The notes: a model not told the origin generated them from the sequence alone. A stretch of DNA of 64,000 nucleotides from an uncultured Pelagibacteraceae bacterium (GCA_902633125.1 CACPEZ010000002.1:1-64000), one strand, 5' to 3'; counted from the stretch's first letter, positions 51,185 through 60,413 are shown. Translations and numbers: made by a program.

Positions 51185-52477
51185 TTACTTAAGTTTTAGG
51201 TATTCACTATTCAATAAACCAATAGCTTTTAGAACATTATATTGGGCGATAAGATTATTTCTCTCAGATTCTGCCAGAGAAATTTTTGCAGCCAATAACA
51301 AAGAGTTTGATTGAATAACATCTAGCGTTGTTCTTGAACCTCTTTCATACTCTGCAGCTATTCCTTCGTTAGCAATTTTTGCTGCTCTAACTTGAGATCT
51401 TACCGAATTTAAAAAACTTTTAGATGCTTCAAGATTTGACCAAGCACTTCCAACATTCTTTTCAGTAGTTTTTACAGCATCCTCAAATAACAAAATTTTT
51501 CTAGTTTTAAGATTTGTATTCTTGTTTATTTTTGCACGTTTACTTCCACCTGAATAAAATGGCCAGCTAATTGTTGCTTTAAGTGTATCCTTTTCTCTTT
51601 GGTCATAAGTTGAACTAAAATCCTCAGCATATGATCTTTCTAAAGATAAAGATGCACTAGGTTTTAAGTCACTTTCAGCAATTGCAATATCCATTTCAGA
51701 CTGATTTAATTCTATTTTAGCGATCATTATATCTGGGTTGTTCTCTCTTGCTAAATTGATTGCTGTACTAAGTTCACTTGGAACTCCTACAATTGCTCTG
51801 TTTGTCTTTTTTAATTCATTTGTATTTAAGAGTTTTCCAATAATATTTTCGTAATTTAATTTGTTAATCATTAATTCACTTCTTGCCTGAGTTAGTTGGG
51901 CACTTGCTCCAGCAAGAGAAGATTCAGTTTGTGATAAATCTGCAGTTTTTATTTGTCCTCTATCTAATCTAACTTTATCATTTTCAAGTTGTTTAATAAG
52001 TAAGTTTAAATTTTGTCTATTAATCGCAACTTTTTCTCTCGATAAAATTACAGATGTAAAGGCTTCTATGGCACTGTAAAGAACATCTTGTTCTTTTTTA
52101 AATAATCTTGCTTTTGAAAGTTCTAAACCTATTAAATTTTTTTCATAATTAAGGTCTCTTCCAAAATCCAATAAGGTTTGCTCTAATTTTATGGATGTTG
52201 TGAATGGATCTGAATCACTAATAGTTGCATCACCACCACTCTGATTTGTCAGTTTATTTGTTTCCTCAAGGCTCTTTGACCCACTTAAACTCAAGGAAGG
52301 CATATAATCGGCTTTTGAAATATTCAGATCTTCTTCTGAGGCTTTTATATTTTCTCTCTCAGCATTTAATTGTTTATTGTTATTGTAAGTTTCATTTAAT
52401 GCTTCATATAATGTGACAGCAAGTGATTGAGCTGTTAAGCAAAAGAAACTAACAATTATTATTAATATTTTTTTCAT
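51185..52477 (-). CDS. tolC: TolC family outer membrane protein
   Basis: Signal peptide; coiled-coil repeats; LYEALNETYNNNKQLNAERENIKASEEDLNISKADYMPSLSLSGS, GSRTTLDVIQSNSLLL. Confidence 0.92.
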   Translation of the reverse strand: MKKILIIIVSFFCLTAQSLAVTLYEALNETYNNNKQLNAERENIKASEEDLNISKADYMPSLSLSGSKSLEETNKLTNQSGGDATISDSDPFTTSIKLEQTLLDFGRDLNYEKNLIGLELSKARLFKKEQDVLYSAIEAFTSVILSREKVAINRQNLNLLIKQLENDKVRLDRGQIKTADLSQTESSLAGASAQLTQARSELMINKLNYENIIGKLLNTNELKKTNRAIVGVPSELSTAINLARENNPDIMIAKIELNQSEMDIAIAESDLKPSASLSLERSYAEDFSSTYDQREKDTLKATISWPFYSGGSKRAKINKNTNLKTRKILLFEDAVKTTEKNVGSAWSNLEASKSFLNSVRSQVRAAKIANEGIAAEYERGSRTTLDVIQSNSLLLAAKISLAESERNNLIAQYNVLKAIGLLNSEYLKLK

Positions 52478-53403
52478 TAGTTGTACTTTACAGAATTAAT
52501 TTGATGATTAGAATTTAATTTAATGACTATAGATGCGTATTTTGGCGCATATTTAAACATATTTTGTGTAATTCTCTGGTAAGTTTGCATAAAGTTTAAA
52601 ACTTCCTTTTTTGTCATAATTTTTTGTTTTGTTTTTTTATTCTTATTTTTTAATTTAAGTTTTTTTTCCTGAATAACTCTCCACTTTTGTAATAAACTAA
52701 AATTTTCTGCCCTCAAAAATAACAAACAATCGAGTTTACTATAAAGTTTCTTGTATCCTTTTTTTAGCTGGTCATTAACGTGCTTTCTCCAGATTAATTT
52801 ATTATCATCATTTTTTTCCATCGTATTAACACTTTTTTTTAATGTTTTTAAGCTTTCAGGTCTTGCTCCTACACACCAACCTTCAAAAATGATTACATCT
52901 GGTCTGCTATTTACTTTATACCAATTTTTTTTTGTAAATCTGTCATCAATTGCCTTATCAAACTTTGGTAATATAATTGATCTAAATTTTCTAGAATTTG
53001 CTTTTTTAATAAAACTAGACATATAAGTTATATCATGAGTTCCAGGTACACCTCTTGTTAATAATAATGGATGAATTTTCTTAGATAACTTTATTCTATC
53101 ATTCTTTGTTTTGTAAATATCGTCAATTGATATTTTGAAAACTTTTAACTTAAAATATTTTTTTAAAATTATCATTAAGATAGAACTTATAGTGGTTTTT
53201 CCAGTTCCTTGTCCTCCTGTTAAACCAACAATATAAGGTTTCTTAAAATTTGTTTTTTTTGCAATCCAAAAACTCATTGGAACAAGATAATCTTTTAACA
53301 TCTTGTCTTTATTTTTAAATTTATCTGAAGATGTTTCTTGTGTTTTTATAAACTTATAACAATCTTTTTTTACTTTATTTAAACAATCCTCAACTAAATT
53401 CAT
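52477..53403 (-). CDS. D-glycerate 3-kinase-like P-loop kinase
   Basis: VGLTGGQGTGKTTISSIL, SIDDIYKTKNDRIKL, HPLLLTRGVPGTHDI, IIFEGWCVGARP. Confidence 0.85.
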   Translation of the reverse strand: MNLVEDCLNKVKKDCYKFIKTQETSSDKFKNKDKMLKDYLVPMSFWIAKKTNFKKPYIVGLTGGQGTGKTTISSILMIILKKYFKLKVFKISIDDIYKTKNDRIKLSKKIHPLLLTRGVPGTHDITYMSSFIKKANSRKFRSIILPKFDKAIDDRFTKKNWYKVNSRPDVIIFEGWCVGARPESLKTLKKSVNTMEKNDDNKLIWRKHVNDQLKKGYKKLYSKLDCLLFLRAENFSLLQKWRVIQEKKLKLKNKNKKTKQKIMTKKEVLNFMQTYQRITQNMFKYAPKYASIVIKLNSNHQINSVKYN

Positions 53404-53409
53404 TTAATT

Positions 53410-53775
53410 TTATTTTTGGTCAAGTGGATGGTTTAAACCATCAAAGAAAACAACGTCTTTTAAATCATCGATTTTAACTTCATCTACACAACCTAAATTA
53501 AATCCAGTCATGGTGGGTGCACTTCTTGGGTTATGATGTGTGTAAATTCCACATTCAACACAAAAGTAATGATTAGCAACTTTTGTATGGTACTGATAAA
53601 GCTTTAATTTATCTTCTCCCTTAGTGACTTTAAAATCTTCATTTTTTACCATTCCCATTGTTGCATTTTTTCTTTTACATATAGAACAGTTACATCTCAC
53701 AATTTTTGGTAATTCATTGATTGGAACATTAATTTCTGCTTCTACACATCCACAATGACATGTTAGTTTAGGCAT
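53410..53775 (-). CDS. GFA (glutathione-dependent formaldehyde-activating) family zinc protein
   Basis: CHCGCVEAEI, RCNCSICKRKNA, YFCVECGIYTHHNPRSAP. Confidence 0.9.
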   Translation of the reverse strand: MPKLTCHCGCVEAEINVPINELPKIVRCNCSICKRKNATMGMVKNEDFKVTKGEDKLKLYQYHTKVANHYFCVECGIYTHHNPRSAPTMTGFNLGCVDEVKIDDLKDVVFFDGLNHPLDQK

Positions 53776-53778
53776 TAA

Positions 53779-54129
53779 TTATTCTCCCCATTTTCCATGA
53801 AACTCATAAACAACTGCTGGCTTATCACCAACTACCCAGCCGTCATGACCTGGGTCAATTGAATATGCATCACCTGCTTTATATGTTAATTCTGTTCCAT
53901 CATCATGTTTGGCGCAAACTGCTCCTGAAACTATTACTCCAAGATGTTTTGCTTTACAGCTATCAGTTCCTACAGTTGGTTTAATATCTTGTGACCATTT
54001 CCATCCTGGCTGCAAAACTAATCTCATTACTCTTTGATCTCCCACTTTTACGATATCCATTTTGGCATTGTTGAAACTGGTATTGCTTTCATCTGGATTA
54101 TCAAAACTTTTAACTTCAATTGAACTCAT
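53779..54129 (-). CDS. Cupin domain protein
   Basis: LQPGWKWSQDIKPTVGTDSCKAKHLGVIVSGAVCAKHDDGTELTYKAGDAYSIDPGHDGWVVGD. Confidence 0.88.
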   Translation of the reverse strand: MSSIEVKSFDNPDESNTSFNNAKMDIVKVGDQRVMRLVLQPGWKWSQDIKPTVGTDSCKAKHLGVIVSGAVCAKHDDGTELTYKAGDAYSIDPGHDGWVVGDKPAVVYEFHGKWGE

Positions 54130-54221
54130 GCTTCTCTCCTTTTATAATTAAATTAGGATTATAGACTACTAATGGTTTAAGTTATCCACAATAGCACAAA
54201 ATATGGTTTTGGATGTTCACG

Positions 54222-54243
54222 TTTTGATTCACTTTTGATTCAC
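54222..54243. repeat. Tandem 11-bp direct repeat (TTTTGATTCAC x2) upstream of umuD
   Basis: 54222-54232 and 54233-54243 identical; a related GTTCAC lies at 54215-54220. Confidence 0.9.
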
Positions 54244-54267
54244 TTACAGACTCAAAATACAACCTAA

Positions 54268-54314
54268 TTGACACTATTGTATAACTCATGTACTAATAAG
54301 AACAAAACAAGAAC
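54268..54314 (+). promoter_or_regulatory. umuDC promoter with GAAC-N7-GAAC SOS-type operator
   Basis: TTGACA 54268-54273, 17-nt spacer, TACTAA 54291-54296; GAACAAAACAAGAAC at 54300-54314; ATG at 54319. Confidence 0.72.
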
Positions 54315-54318
54315 ACTT

Positions 54319-54714
54319 ATGAAGCTAACAATACCTTATTATTTACATAAAGCAGGAGCTGGTTTTCCTTCCCCTGCAACTGACTACATAGAAGAAGATA
54401 TAGATTTAAACGTACATCTAATCAAAAATGTTCCGGCAACTTTCATCATAAGAGTTCAAGGAAAATCAATGGTGGATGTTGGAATAAATGATGGTGATTT
54501 ATTAGTTGTAGACAAAAGCTTAACTCCAAAAAATTTTTCAACTGTCATAGCAAATGTTCACGACGAACTCGTTGTTAAAACTTTAGTTAAAGAAAAAGAC
54601 AAACAATTTTTAACGTCAGGATCTAAAGAATTTTCTGATCGAATTTTAATTAATGAAGAACAAGATATTTTTATTTGGGGAGTAGTTACCTATGTCATAC
54701 ATTCAGTACACTAA
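54319..54714 (+). CDS. umuD: UmuD-like S24 peptidase (DNA polymerase V accessory subunit)
   Basis: AGAGFPSPATDYIEEDIDLNVHLIKN, RVQGKSMVDVGINDGDLLVVDKS, DELVVKTLV (Ser/Lys dyad); start at MKLTIPYY. Confidence 0.93.
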   Translation: MKLTIPYYLHKAGAGFPSPATDYIEEDIDLNVHLIKNVPATFIIRVQGKSMVDVGINDGDLLVVDKSLTPKNFSTVIANVHDELVVKTLVKEKDKQFLTSGSKEFSDRILINEEQDIFIWGVVTYVIHSVH

Positions 54715-55969
54715 AAAATTAGCATTGGTTGACTGCAATTCTTTCTATGTCTCTTGCGAAAGATTATTTAATCCAAAAATAAGGAAAAAACCTGTTGTAG
54801 TTTTATCTAATAATGATGGCTGTATAGTTTCAAGATCTACTGAAGCAAAAGCTTTGGGAATTAAAATGGGTGAGCCCTATTTTAAAGCAAAAGATATTAT
54901 TATAAAAAATGATGTACAAGTATTCTCATCAAATTATTCTTTGTATGGAGATTTATCCAGAAGAGTAATGAGAACTTTGAAAAGATTTAACTCTGATATT
55001 GAAGTTTATTCAATTGATGAAGCATTTATGGATTTATCAAATTTTTCTGACAATGAAGTAGAGCAAGTTGGTAGAGAAATTAGAGAAACAGTTTTAAAGT
55101 GGACTGGTATTCCAACAAGTATAGGAATAGCTAAAACTAAAACTTTAAGCAAAGTTGCAAATCATATAGCTAAGAAAAAACAATCAGGTGTTACAAGTTT
55201 AATTGGAATAGAAAATCTCGATCCCATTCTTGAAAAAATTGATATTAACGATGTTTGGGGTGTTGGAAGACAGATGACAAAGTTTTATCAAAAAAATGGA
55301 ATTTATAATGCTAAACAATTAAAAAATAAATCAAACACCTGGATTAAAAAATCCTCAAATGTTCTAAGCTCAAGAACTGCAATGGAACTTAGAGGTGTGC
55401 CTTGTATTGATTTAGAAAAAACTGCGTCGAAAAGAAAAAGCTGTGTAGTATCAAGGTCATTTGGAAAAAGAATAGAAAAATTCCAAGAACTTGAAGAAGC
55501 TGTTGCTAGTTATTGTTTAAATGCATCAGAAAAGATAAGATCTGAAAACCTCGTTGCAAAAGCCGTTATGGTATTTGTTAGAACCAGTCCTTTTCAAAAA
55601 CAATTTGGTTTTTATTCAAACTCCAGAACTGTTGATTTTCCTATAGCAACTAACAATAGTATAGAGATCGTAAAAAATGCCTTATCTGTCTTAAAAGTAA
55701 TCTTTAGGAAAGGGCATCGTTATCAAAAAGCAGGAGTGATGCTAACCGGATTAACAGATGTTGAAAATAATGAAAACTTATTTTCATCAGCGAAAGATGA
55801 GAGGATTAATAGATTAATGAGATCAATTGATAATACAAATTATAGATATGGTAGATCTACACTAAGTCTTGCAAGTGCTGGTGTTAGAAAATCATGGAGC
55901 ATGAAAAGGGATTATAACTCAAGGATAGATACTGCTGATTTCTATTGTTTGCCGACAATTAGAGCTTAA
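54692..55969 (+). CDS. umuC: Y-family DNA polymerase V catalytic subunit
   Basis: LALVDCNSFYVSCERLFNPKIRKKPVVVLSNNDGCIVSRS, VYSIDEAFMDLS; overlaps umuD. Confidence 0.96.
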   Translation: MSYIQYTKKLALVDCNSFYVSCERLFNPKIRKKPVVVLSNNDGCIVSRSTEAKALGIKMGEPYFKAKDIIIKNDVQVFSSNYSLYGDLSRRVMRTLKRFNSDIEVYSIDEAFMDLSNFSDNEVEQVGREIRETVLKWTGIPTSIGIAKTKTLSKVANHIAKKKQSGVTSLIGIENLDPILEKIDINDVWGVGRQMTKFYQKNGIYNAKQLKNKSNTWIKKSSNVLSSRTAMELRGVPCIDLEKTASKRKSCVVSRSFGKRIEKFQELEEAVASYCLNASEKIRSENLVAKAVMVFVRTSPFQKQFGFYSNSRTVDFPIATNNSIEIVKNALSVLKVIFRKGHRYQKAGVMLTGLTDVENNENLFSSAKDERINRLMRSIDNTNYRYGRSTLSLASAGVRKSWSMKRDYNSRIDTADFYCLPTIRA

Positions 55970-56980
55970 TTAAAAAGGTCTAGGGTTTCCTGGATAGCCG
56001 AGATCTTCACAAGTACCCTCTTTATCCTCGTCAGCTGGTTTACAGAGAGCAACACCAATTGCACCATGAACTTGAGATTGATTTTTTAGTTGTCCTTTTA
56101 CTTCGTCACAGCCACTCCATAACTCATCACAGGTATCAGCTTTACCAACGTTAGAATAACGAATAATTGCATCTTTTATTTTTAAACCTTTATCTGTGGC
56201 AGCAGTCATATAATTTCTGTACGGTCCAAATTTAAACCTAACACTAGAAGCTCCACCTAATACATCTCCAAAATAACTAGATCTTAACTTTCCATCAATC
56301 CATAAATGCAAAAATCCATCTTTTGCCCATTTAGCATTAACTAAAATATTTACCCATTTTCCTTTTAGTGGTTTAAATTTTTGATCAAAATGAACAACAT
56401 AACCTTCAAAGAAATATTGCTCCCCAACTTCATTTTTAGCGACTCTATAATTAGGACCATTAAATAACCAAATAAATTTATTATTGTTATAGTTGAAACT
56501 AGGTCCTACTGCTTTTTCAGGTTTTCCGTAAAGCATCTTAAAATCAAATAAAGAGATATTGTGTTGCTCAGTATCTATTTCATTAGGAATAAAATAAGCA
56601 ATCCTATACCATTTTGTTTTGCCTTTTTTTGTAGTTTCTTTGTAAGGCTCCATAATTTGAAACCTTTGAGCAAAACCAGGTTTACCCCATCTGACCCAAT
56701 CATTCTTGTCACCTATGTCTGAATAACTTAAATTAAATTCAATTCCTTTTTCAGAGACACCCATATTATCCTCGAATTTATCAAAAAACTTATACAGACC
56801 TTTACGATTAGGTACATTTCTTTTAGTAAAAACCATTTTATTATCTAATTGGGCCTTAAGCACGAAATGTGCAAAATCTTTTTTCTCTTTTTTTTTCATT
56901 TTTGTGTGTTGTTTTTCTGCGTATGAAAAATTTGAAAATAAGAACAAACATACAGATAATATTAGTAAAGTTTTTTTCAT
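55970..56980 (-). CDS. Secreted polysaccharide-lyase-like (heparin lyase I-type jelly-roll fold) protein
   Basis: Signal peptide; WYRIAYFIPNEID, GKWVNILVNAKWAKDGFLHLWIDGKLR, VRFKFGPYRN, as in the Polysacc_lyase family. Confidence 0.7.
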   Translation of the reverse strand: MKKTLLILSVCLFLFSNFSYAEKQHTKMKKKEKKDFAHFVLKAQLDNKMVFTKRNVPNRKGLYKFFDKFEDNMGVSEKGIEFNLSYSDIGDKNDWVRWGKPGFAQRFQIMEPYKETTKKGKTKWYRIAYFIPNEIDTEQHNISLFDFKMLYGKPEKAVGPSFNYNNNKFIWLFNGPNYRVAKNEVGEQYFFEGYVVHFDQKFKPLKGKWVNILVNAKWAKDGFLHLWIDGKLRSSYFGDVLGGASSVRFKFGPYRNYMTAATDKGLKIKDAIIRYSNVGKADTCDELWSGCDEVKGQLKNQSQVHGAIGVALCKPADEDKEGTCEDLGYPGNPRPF

Positions 56981-56996
56981 AATTTTTTATATTAAT

Positions 56997-57866
56997 TTAT
57001 TTTATAGTATCTATACTTCCAATATTATTTAAAGAATTATTTAATTCCTCTAAATTTTCTCTTCTTCCAATCATTACCACTGATAATCCAAATACTATAA
57101 TTAGACCTAATGGAATAGCTGTAACAACACTTATGTAATCAGCCATTAAAATTAAATAAATAGCATAAAATAAAATTGAACGAATAATAACTGTAGATTT
57201 AAAAACAGCTATAATTGCTAAAGAATGCTTAATTAAATTTTTAAAACTCATTTTAGAAGGACCAAAATATCTTGTACCCCTTATAGATGGAGATGAAGAT
57301 CTATCTTTCTCTAATTTTGCCAATGCTCCTGAAAAGCTGCACCAAGTAGATTTATCGTTTATTAATTTTTCAACAGTTGACTTTGGAAGACACGTATAAT
57401 TTCCAAATTTTATCGAATGACCAGTAAATACATAAGTTATTATTTTATGTAAATGGTAACAAGTTTTAAAAATGAAATTTTCAGATCTTTTTACTCTTTC
57501 TCCAACTATTGGTTTTCCTTCGTCATATTTTATGTATTCTAGAAAACTTTTGATTTCTTCAGGTCTATCTTCACCATCCGAATCCATTGGAATTACGTAA
57601 TCAAATTCTTTATTTTGAAATATATGTTTAAGTCCTGTTGCAATACATCTTCCATGTCCTTGATTGTTTTTAATATTTAAAATTTCAATCGATAATAAAT
57701 TTTCTGTATTGGAGATAGAGGTTGGTTTTTCTTCAGTTGATGCATCATTAACAATGACAAGAGAAAATTCTGCATCTAAGTCTTTTACAATTGTATTTAT
57801 TTCTTCAATTAATTTTGAAGCTGATTTCCAGTCATTATAAACTGGTGTTAAAATAGTAATTTTCAT
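56997..57866 (-). CDS. Glycosyltransferase family 2 with C-terminal TM segments
   Basis: ITILTPVYNDWKSASKLIEEI, YVIPMDSDGEDRPEEI; ORF extends to a TTG at 57881 but ATG 57866 is preferred. Confidence 0.88.
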   Translation of the reverse strand: MKITILTPVYNDWKSASKLIEEINTIVKDLDAEFSLVIVNDASTEEKPTSISNTENLLSIEILNIKNNQGHGRCIATGLKHIFQNKEFDYVIPMDSDGEDRPEEIKSFLEYIKYDEGKPIVGERVKRSENFIFKTCYHLHKIITYVFTGHSIKFGNYTCLPKSTVEKLINDKSTWCSFSGALAKLEKDRSSSPSIRGTRYFGPSKMSFKNLIKHSLAIIAVFKSTVIIRSILFYAIYLILMADYISVVTAIPLGLIIVFGLSVVMIGRRENLEELNNSLNNIGSIDTIK

Positions 57867-57870
57867 TAAT

Positions 57871-57975
57871 TTAACTTGCAAGCAACCTCAGTAATGAGGC
57901 TACAATTCCATGTCCAGATAACTCTATTATTACAACAATAAAGACGATGAATAGTATGTTTTTATTGAATTTCAT
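57871..57975 (-). CDS. Possible 34-aa single-TM microprotein
   Basis: MKFNKNILFIVFIVVIIELSGHGIVASLLRLLAS, fills the gap between the two glycosyltransferase genes. Confidence 0.35.
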   Translation of the reverse strand: MKFNKNILFIVFIVVIIELSGHGIVASLLRLLAS

Positions 57976-57977
57976 AA

Positions 57978-59333
57978 CTATGACCCAACGCAAATCTTAT
58001 CAATACACATATATTTATCAAATGAATTCAATTTTTCCTTTGTAACAAAGCCTTTCCAAATAGGCCTTGAATTAATGTGATATGATAAATTTCCAGCTGT
58101 CCATTCATCGCCAAGCACGTATTTAATAGGTTCATCATGTTGTTCGTGCCATGCCATTTGAACTTTTATAGCTATATCTCTTCCAGGATAATCAGTCCTC
58201 TTATCAGTCTGAGATATTGAGACATAACCGTACAAAATTGGAGATAATAAAAATAAAAATATAAATCCTATTAAAAAAGAATTTAGTTTCTTAATATTTA
58301 TTTGATTTTTCAAAATGTAAATAAACAAAGTTCCAAAGAATAGGTAAAAAGGGGTCATCCACATAGTTCTAATTTTTGATCCAGTTATTAACGCGGTCAT
58401 AAATACTAATATTATTGGGACTACATTAATAAATATTAAAAATAAAAGTTTCTCATCTTTTAAATTTAATTTTTTGGGTATTTTTTTCATTAGTAACCAA
58501 ACTAAAATTAAAAATGGTATTAGAATACCAATTTGTTTTAATGTGAATAGTAACGGATATTTAAAATGATTTATTATTTGTCCTTCATCCAAACCTGCTC
58601 GGGCAAAACCATATTTAATAGTAATAAAATCATTATTGAATAACCAAATTATATGTGGAATTAAAATTACAAAAAATACTTCTAAAGAAACTAAATATTT
58701 AAAATCAAATTTTTTTGATTTTTTAAAAAATATTAAATATGCAAAGAATAAATCTATTGTGACTAATAAATAAATAAAAAGATATTTAGATAAAATACCA
58801 AAAGCTGCTACAGCTCCTAACAAGATACAATCATAAAGCTCAATTTTTTTACTAATGTATATTTTCCATGTATAATAAACTGTTAAACACCAAAAAGGTA
58901 ATTGGCAAACATTTACATTAAATTCTGGAGTTGTAAAATTATAGAAGTATATCCCTTCAATAAGAAAAACTGATAACAAACTCAAAGTGCCATCATTAAG
59001 AATTTCCTGTGATAATTTAAAAATAATGAAAAAAGATATCACTACAAAAATTTGACTTAAAAAATAATAAGCCCAATCTTGTGGTCCAAATATTTGAAAA
59101 AAAACTTCTGGAAAAAACGCACTTAATGGAGGATGTTTGTTAAATCCCCAATCTAAATTACTACCCCAGGCCAATGCTTCAATTGTATCCAAAGGTAAAT
59201 TTGAGTTTGTGATAGTTGGAACAACTGTCCATAGAATTAAGTGAGTCGTTACAAAAATATAAAAAATATTATTTATATTTCTTTTGTTTAAAGCCATTTT
59301 CATCAATCTATATGAATAAACCGTTCTTGACAC
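57978..59333 (-). CDS. GT39/ArnT-like membrane glycosyltransferase (start may be MALNKRN at 59297)
   Basis: LPLDTIEALAWGSNLDWGFNKHPPLSAFFPEVFFQIFG, about 10 TM helices. Confidence 0.87.
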   Translation of the reverse strand: MSRTVYSYRLMKMALNKRNINNIFYIFVTTHLILWTVVPTITNSNLPLDTIEALAWGSNLDWGFNKHPPLSAFFPEVFFQIFGPQDWAYYFLSQIFVVISFFIIFKLSQEILNDGTLSLLSVFLIEGIYFYNFTTPEFNVNVCQLPFWCLTVYYTWKIYISKKIELYDCILLGAVAAFGILSKYLFIYLLVTIDLFFAYLIFFKKSKKFDFKYLVSLEVFFVILIPHIIWLFNNDFITIKYGFARAGLDEGQIINHFKYPLLFTLKQIGILIPFLILVWLLMKKIPKKLNLKDEKLLFLIFINVVPIILVFMTALITGSKIRTMWMTPFYLFFGTLFIYILKNQINIKKLNSFLIGFIFLFLLSPILYGYVSISQTDKRTDYPGRDIAIKVQMAWHEQHDEPIKYVLGDEWTAGNLSYHINSRPIWKGFVTKEKLNSFDKYMCIDKICVGS

Positions 59334-59376
59334 TCATTTATTCATGAATATATTCACCAACTCAAAATAGCTAAGC

Positions 59377-59793
59377 ATGGTAAGAATTTCAAAAACTTAT
59401 ACTCCAAAAGAAAAAGAGAAATACATGTGTGCTAAACATTTAGCATATTTTAAGATGAAATTAATGGAGTGGAAAAAAGATTTAAAGAGATCTAATAATG
59501 AGGCGATTTTTCAGGCGTCAATGGATGATAATAGTGCATCAGCTGACATAGTTGATCAAGCAAGCTCATACACTGAGAAGAATGTAGAGATGAGAGCTAT
59601 TAATAGACAAATCAAATTAATTTCAAAAATAGATGGTGCATTGAAAAAAATACAGGATGGAACATACGGTTTTTGTGAAGAAACTGGTGAGCCTATAGGT
59701 TTAAAAAGATTAATGGCAAGACCAGTAGCAACTCTTTGCATTGCAGCTCAAGAAAAACATGAAAAAGATGAAAAAGTTTACGCTGACGATTAA
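59377..59793 (+). CDS. dksA: DksA/TraR family transcription factor
   Basis: GTYGFCEETGEPIGLKRLMARPVATLCIAAQEKHE, coiled-coil N-terminus. Confidence 0.93.
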   Translation: MVRISKTYTPKEKEKYMCAKHLAYFKMKLMEWKKDLKRSNNEAIFQASMDDNSASADIVDQASSYTEKNVEMRAINRQIKLISKIDGALKKIQDGTYGFCEETGEPIGLKRLMARPVATLCIAAQEKHEKDEKVYADD

Positions 59794-60413
59794 GGGAAAT
59801 CTATTTCAGCATCTTTATTCAATGCTTTAAATCCTTTAACTACAGCTGGACGTTCAGCAATTTCAACAAACCACCTAGATAGGTTTTCAAAATTATTTAA
59901 TCCAATATCGTGTCTTTTATGTCTTGCAATCCATGACCATGTAGCAATATCAGCAATAGAATATTTATCATTTGCTAAAAATTTACTTTGAGCCAATCTA
60001 GCTTCAAGATCTTCATAAATCTTTCTTGTGATTTTGAAGTATCTTTCTTCACCCCACTCACTTTTTCCTTGATGATAATAATGAAATTGATGATGTTGGC
60101 CTATCATTGGACCTACAATAGCCATTTGAGCCATCAACCACTGATTTATCTCTAGCCTGTCTGCTTCAGGATAGAGTTTCTTACTTTTCTCACCTAAATA
60201 CATAAGTATAACTCCAGACTCGAATACGGTCCTATTGTTCTCGTGATCTATAATTACAGGAATTTTATTAAAGGGACTTATTTTTTTAAATTCTGGTTTA
60301 AATTGATCTCCACTCAAATTAACTTTTGTTAGTTTGTATTTAAAATCAATTTCCTCTAGCATTATGCTAATTTTCCAACCATTAGGAGTATCAGCAGTAA
60401 AGAGTTCAATCAT
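59790..60413 (-). CDS. Glutathione S-transferase
   Basis: MIELFTADTPNGWKISIMLEE, FNKIPVIIDHENNRTVFESGVILMYL, YSIADIATWSWI. Confidence 0.94.
   Translation of the reverse strand: MIELFTADTPNGWKISIMLEEIDFKYKLTKVNLSGDQFKPEFKKISPFNKIPVIIDHENNRTVFESGVILMYLGEKSKKLYPEADRLEINQWLMAQMAIVGPMIGQHHQFHYYHQGKSEWGEERYFKITRKIYEDLEARLAQSKFLANDKYSIADIATWSWIARHKRHDIGLNNFENLSRWFVEIAERPAVVKGFKALNKDAEIDFP

Noticed and set aside
54182-54190. TTATCCACA, a perfect DnaA-box 9-mer between the cupin gene and umuD
   Set aside because: Single copy; by rough composition estimate about one such 9-mer is expected by chance in 64 kb on both strands; no cluster or AT-rich unwinding element to suggest an origin
54268-54318. Upstream TTG extension of UmuD (MTLLYNSCTNKNKTRTL)
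   Set aside because: The TTG coincides with the predicted -35 box and the extension has no UmuD similarity; ATG 54319 preferred
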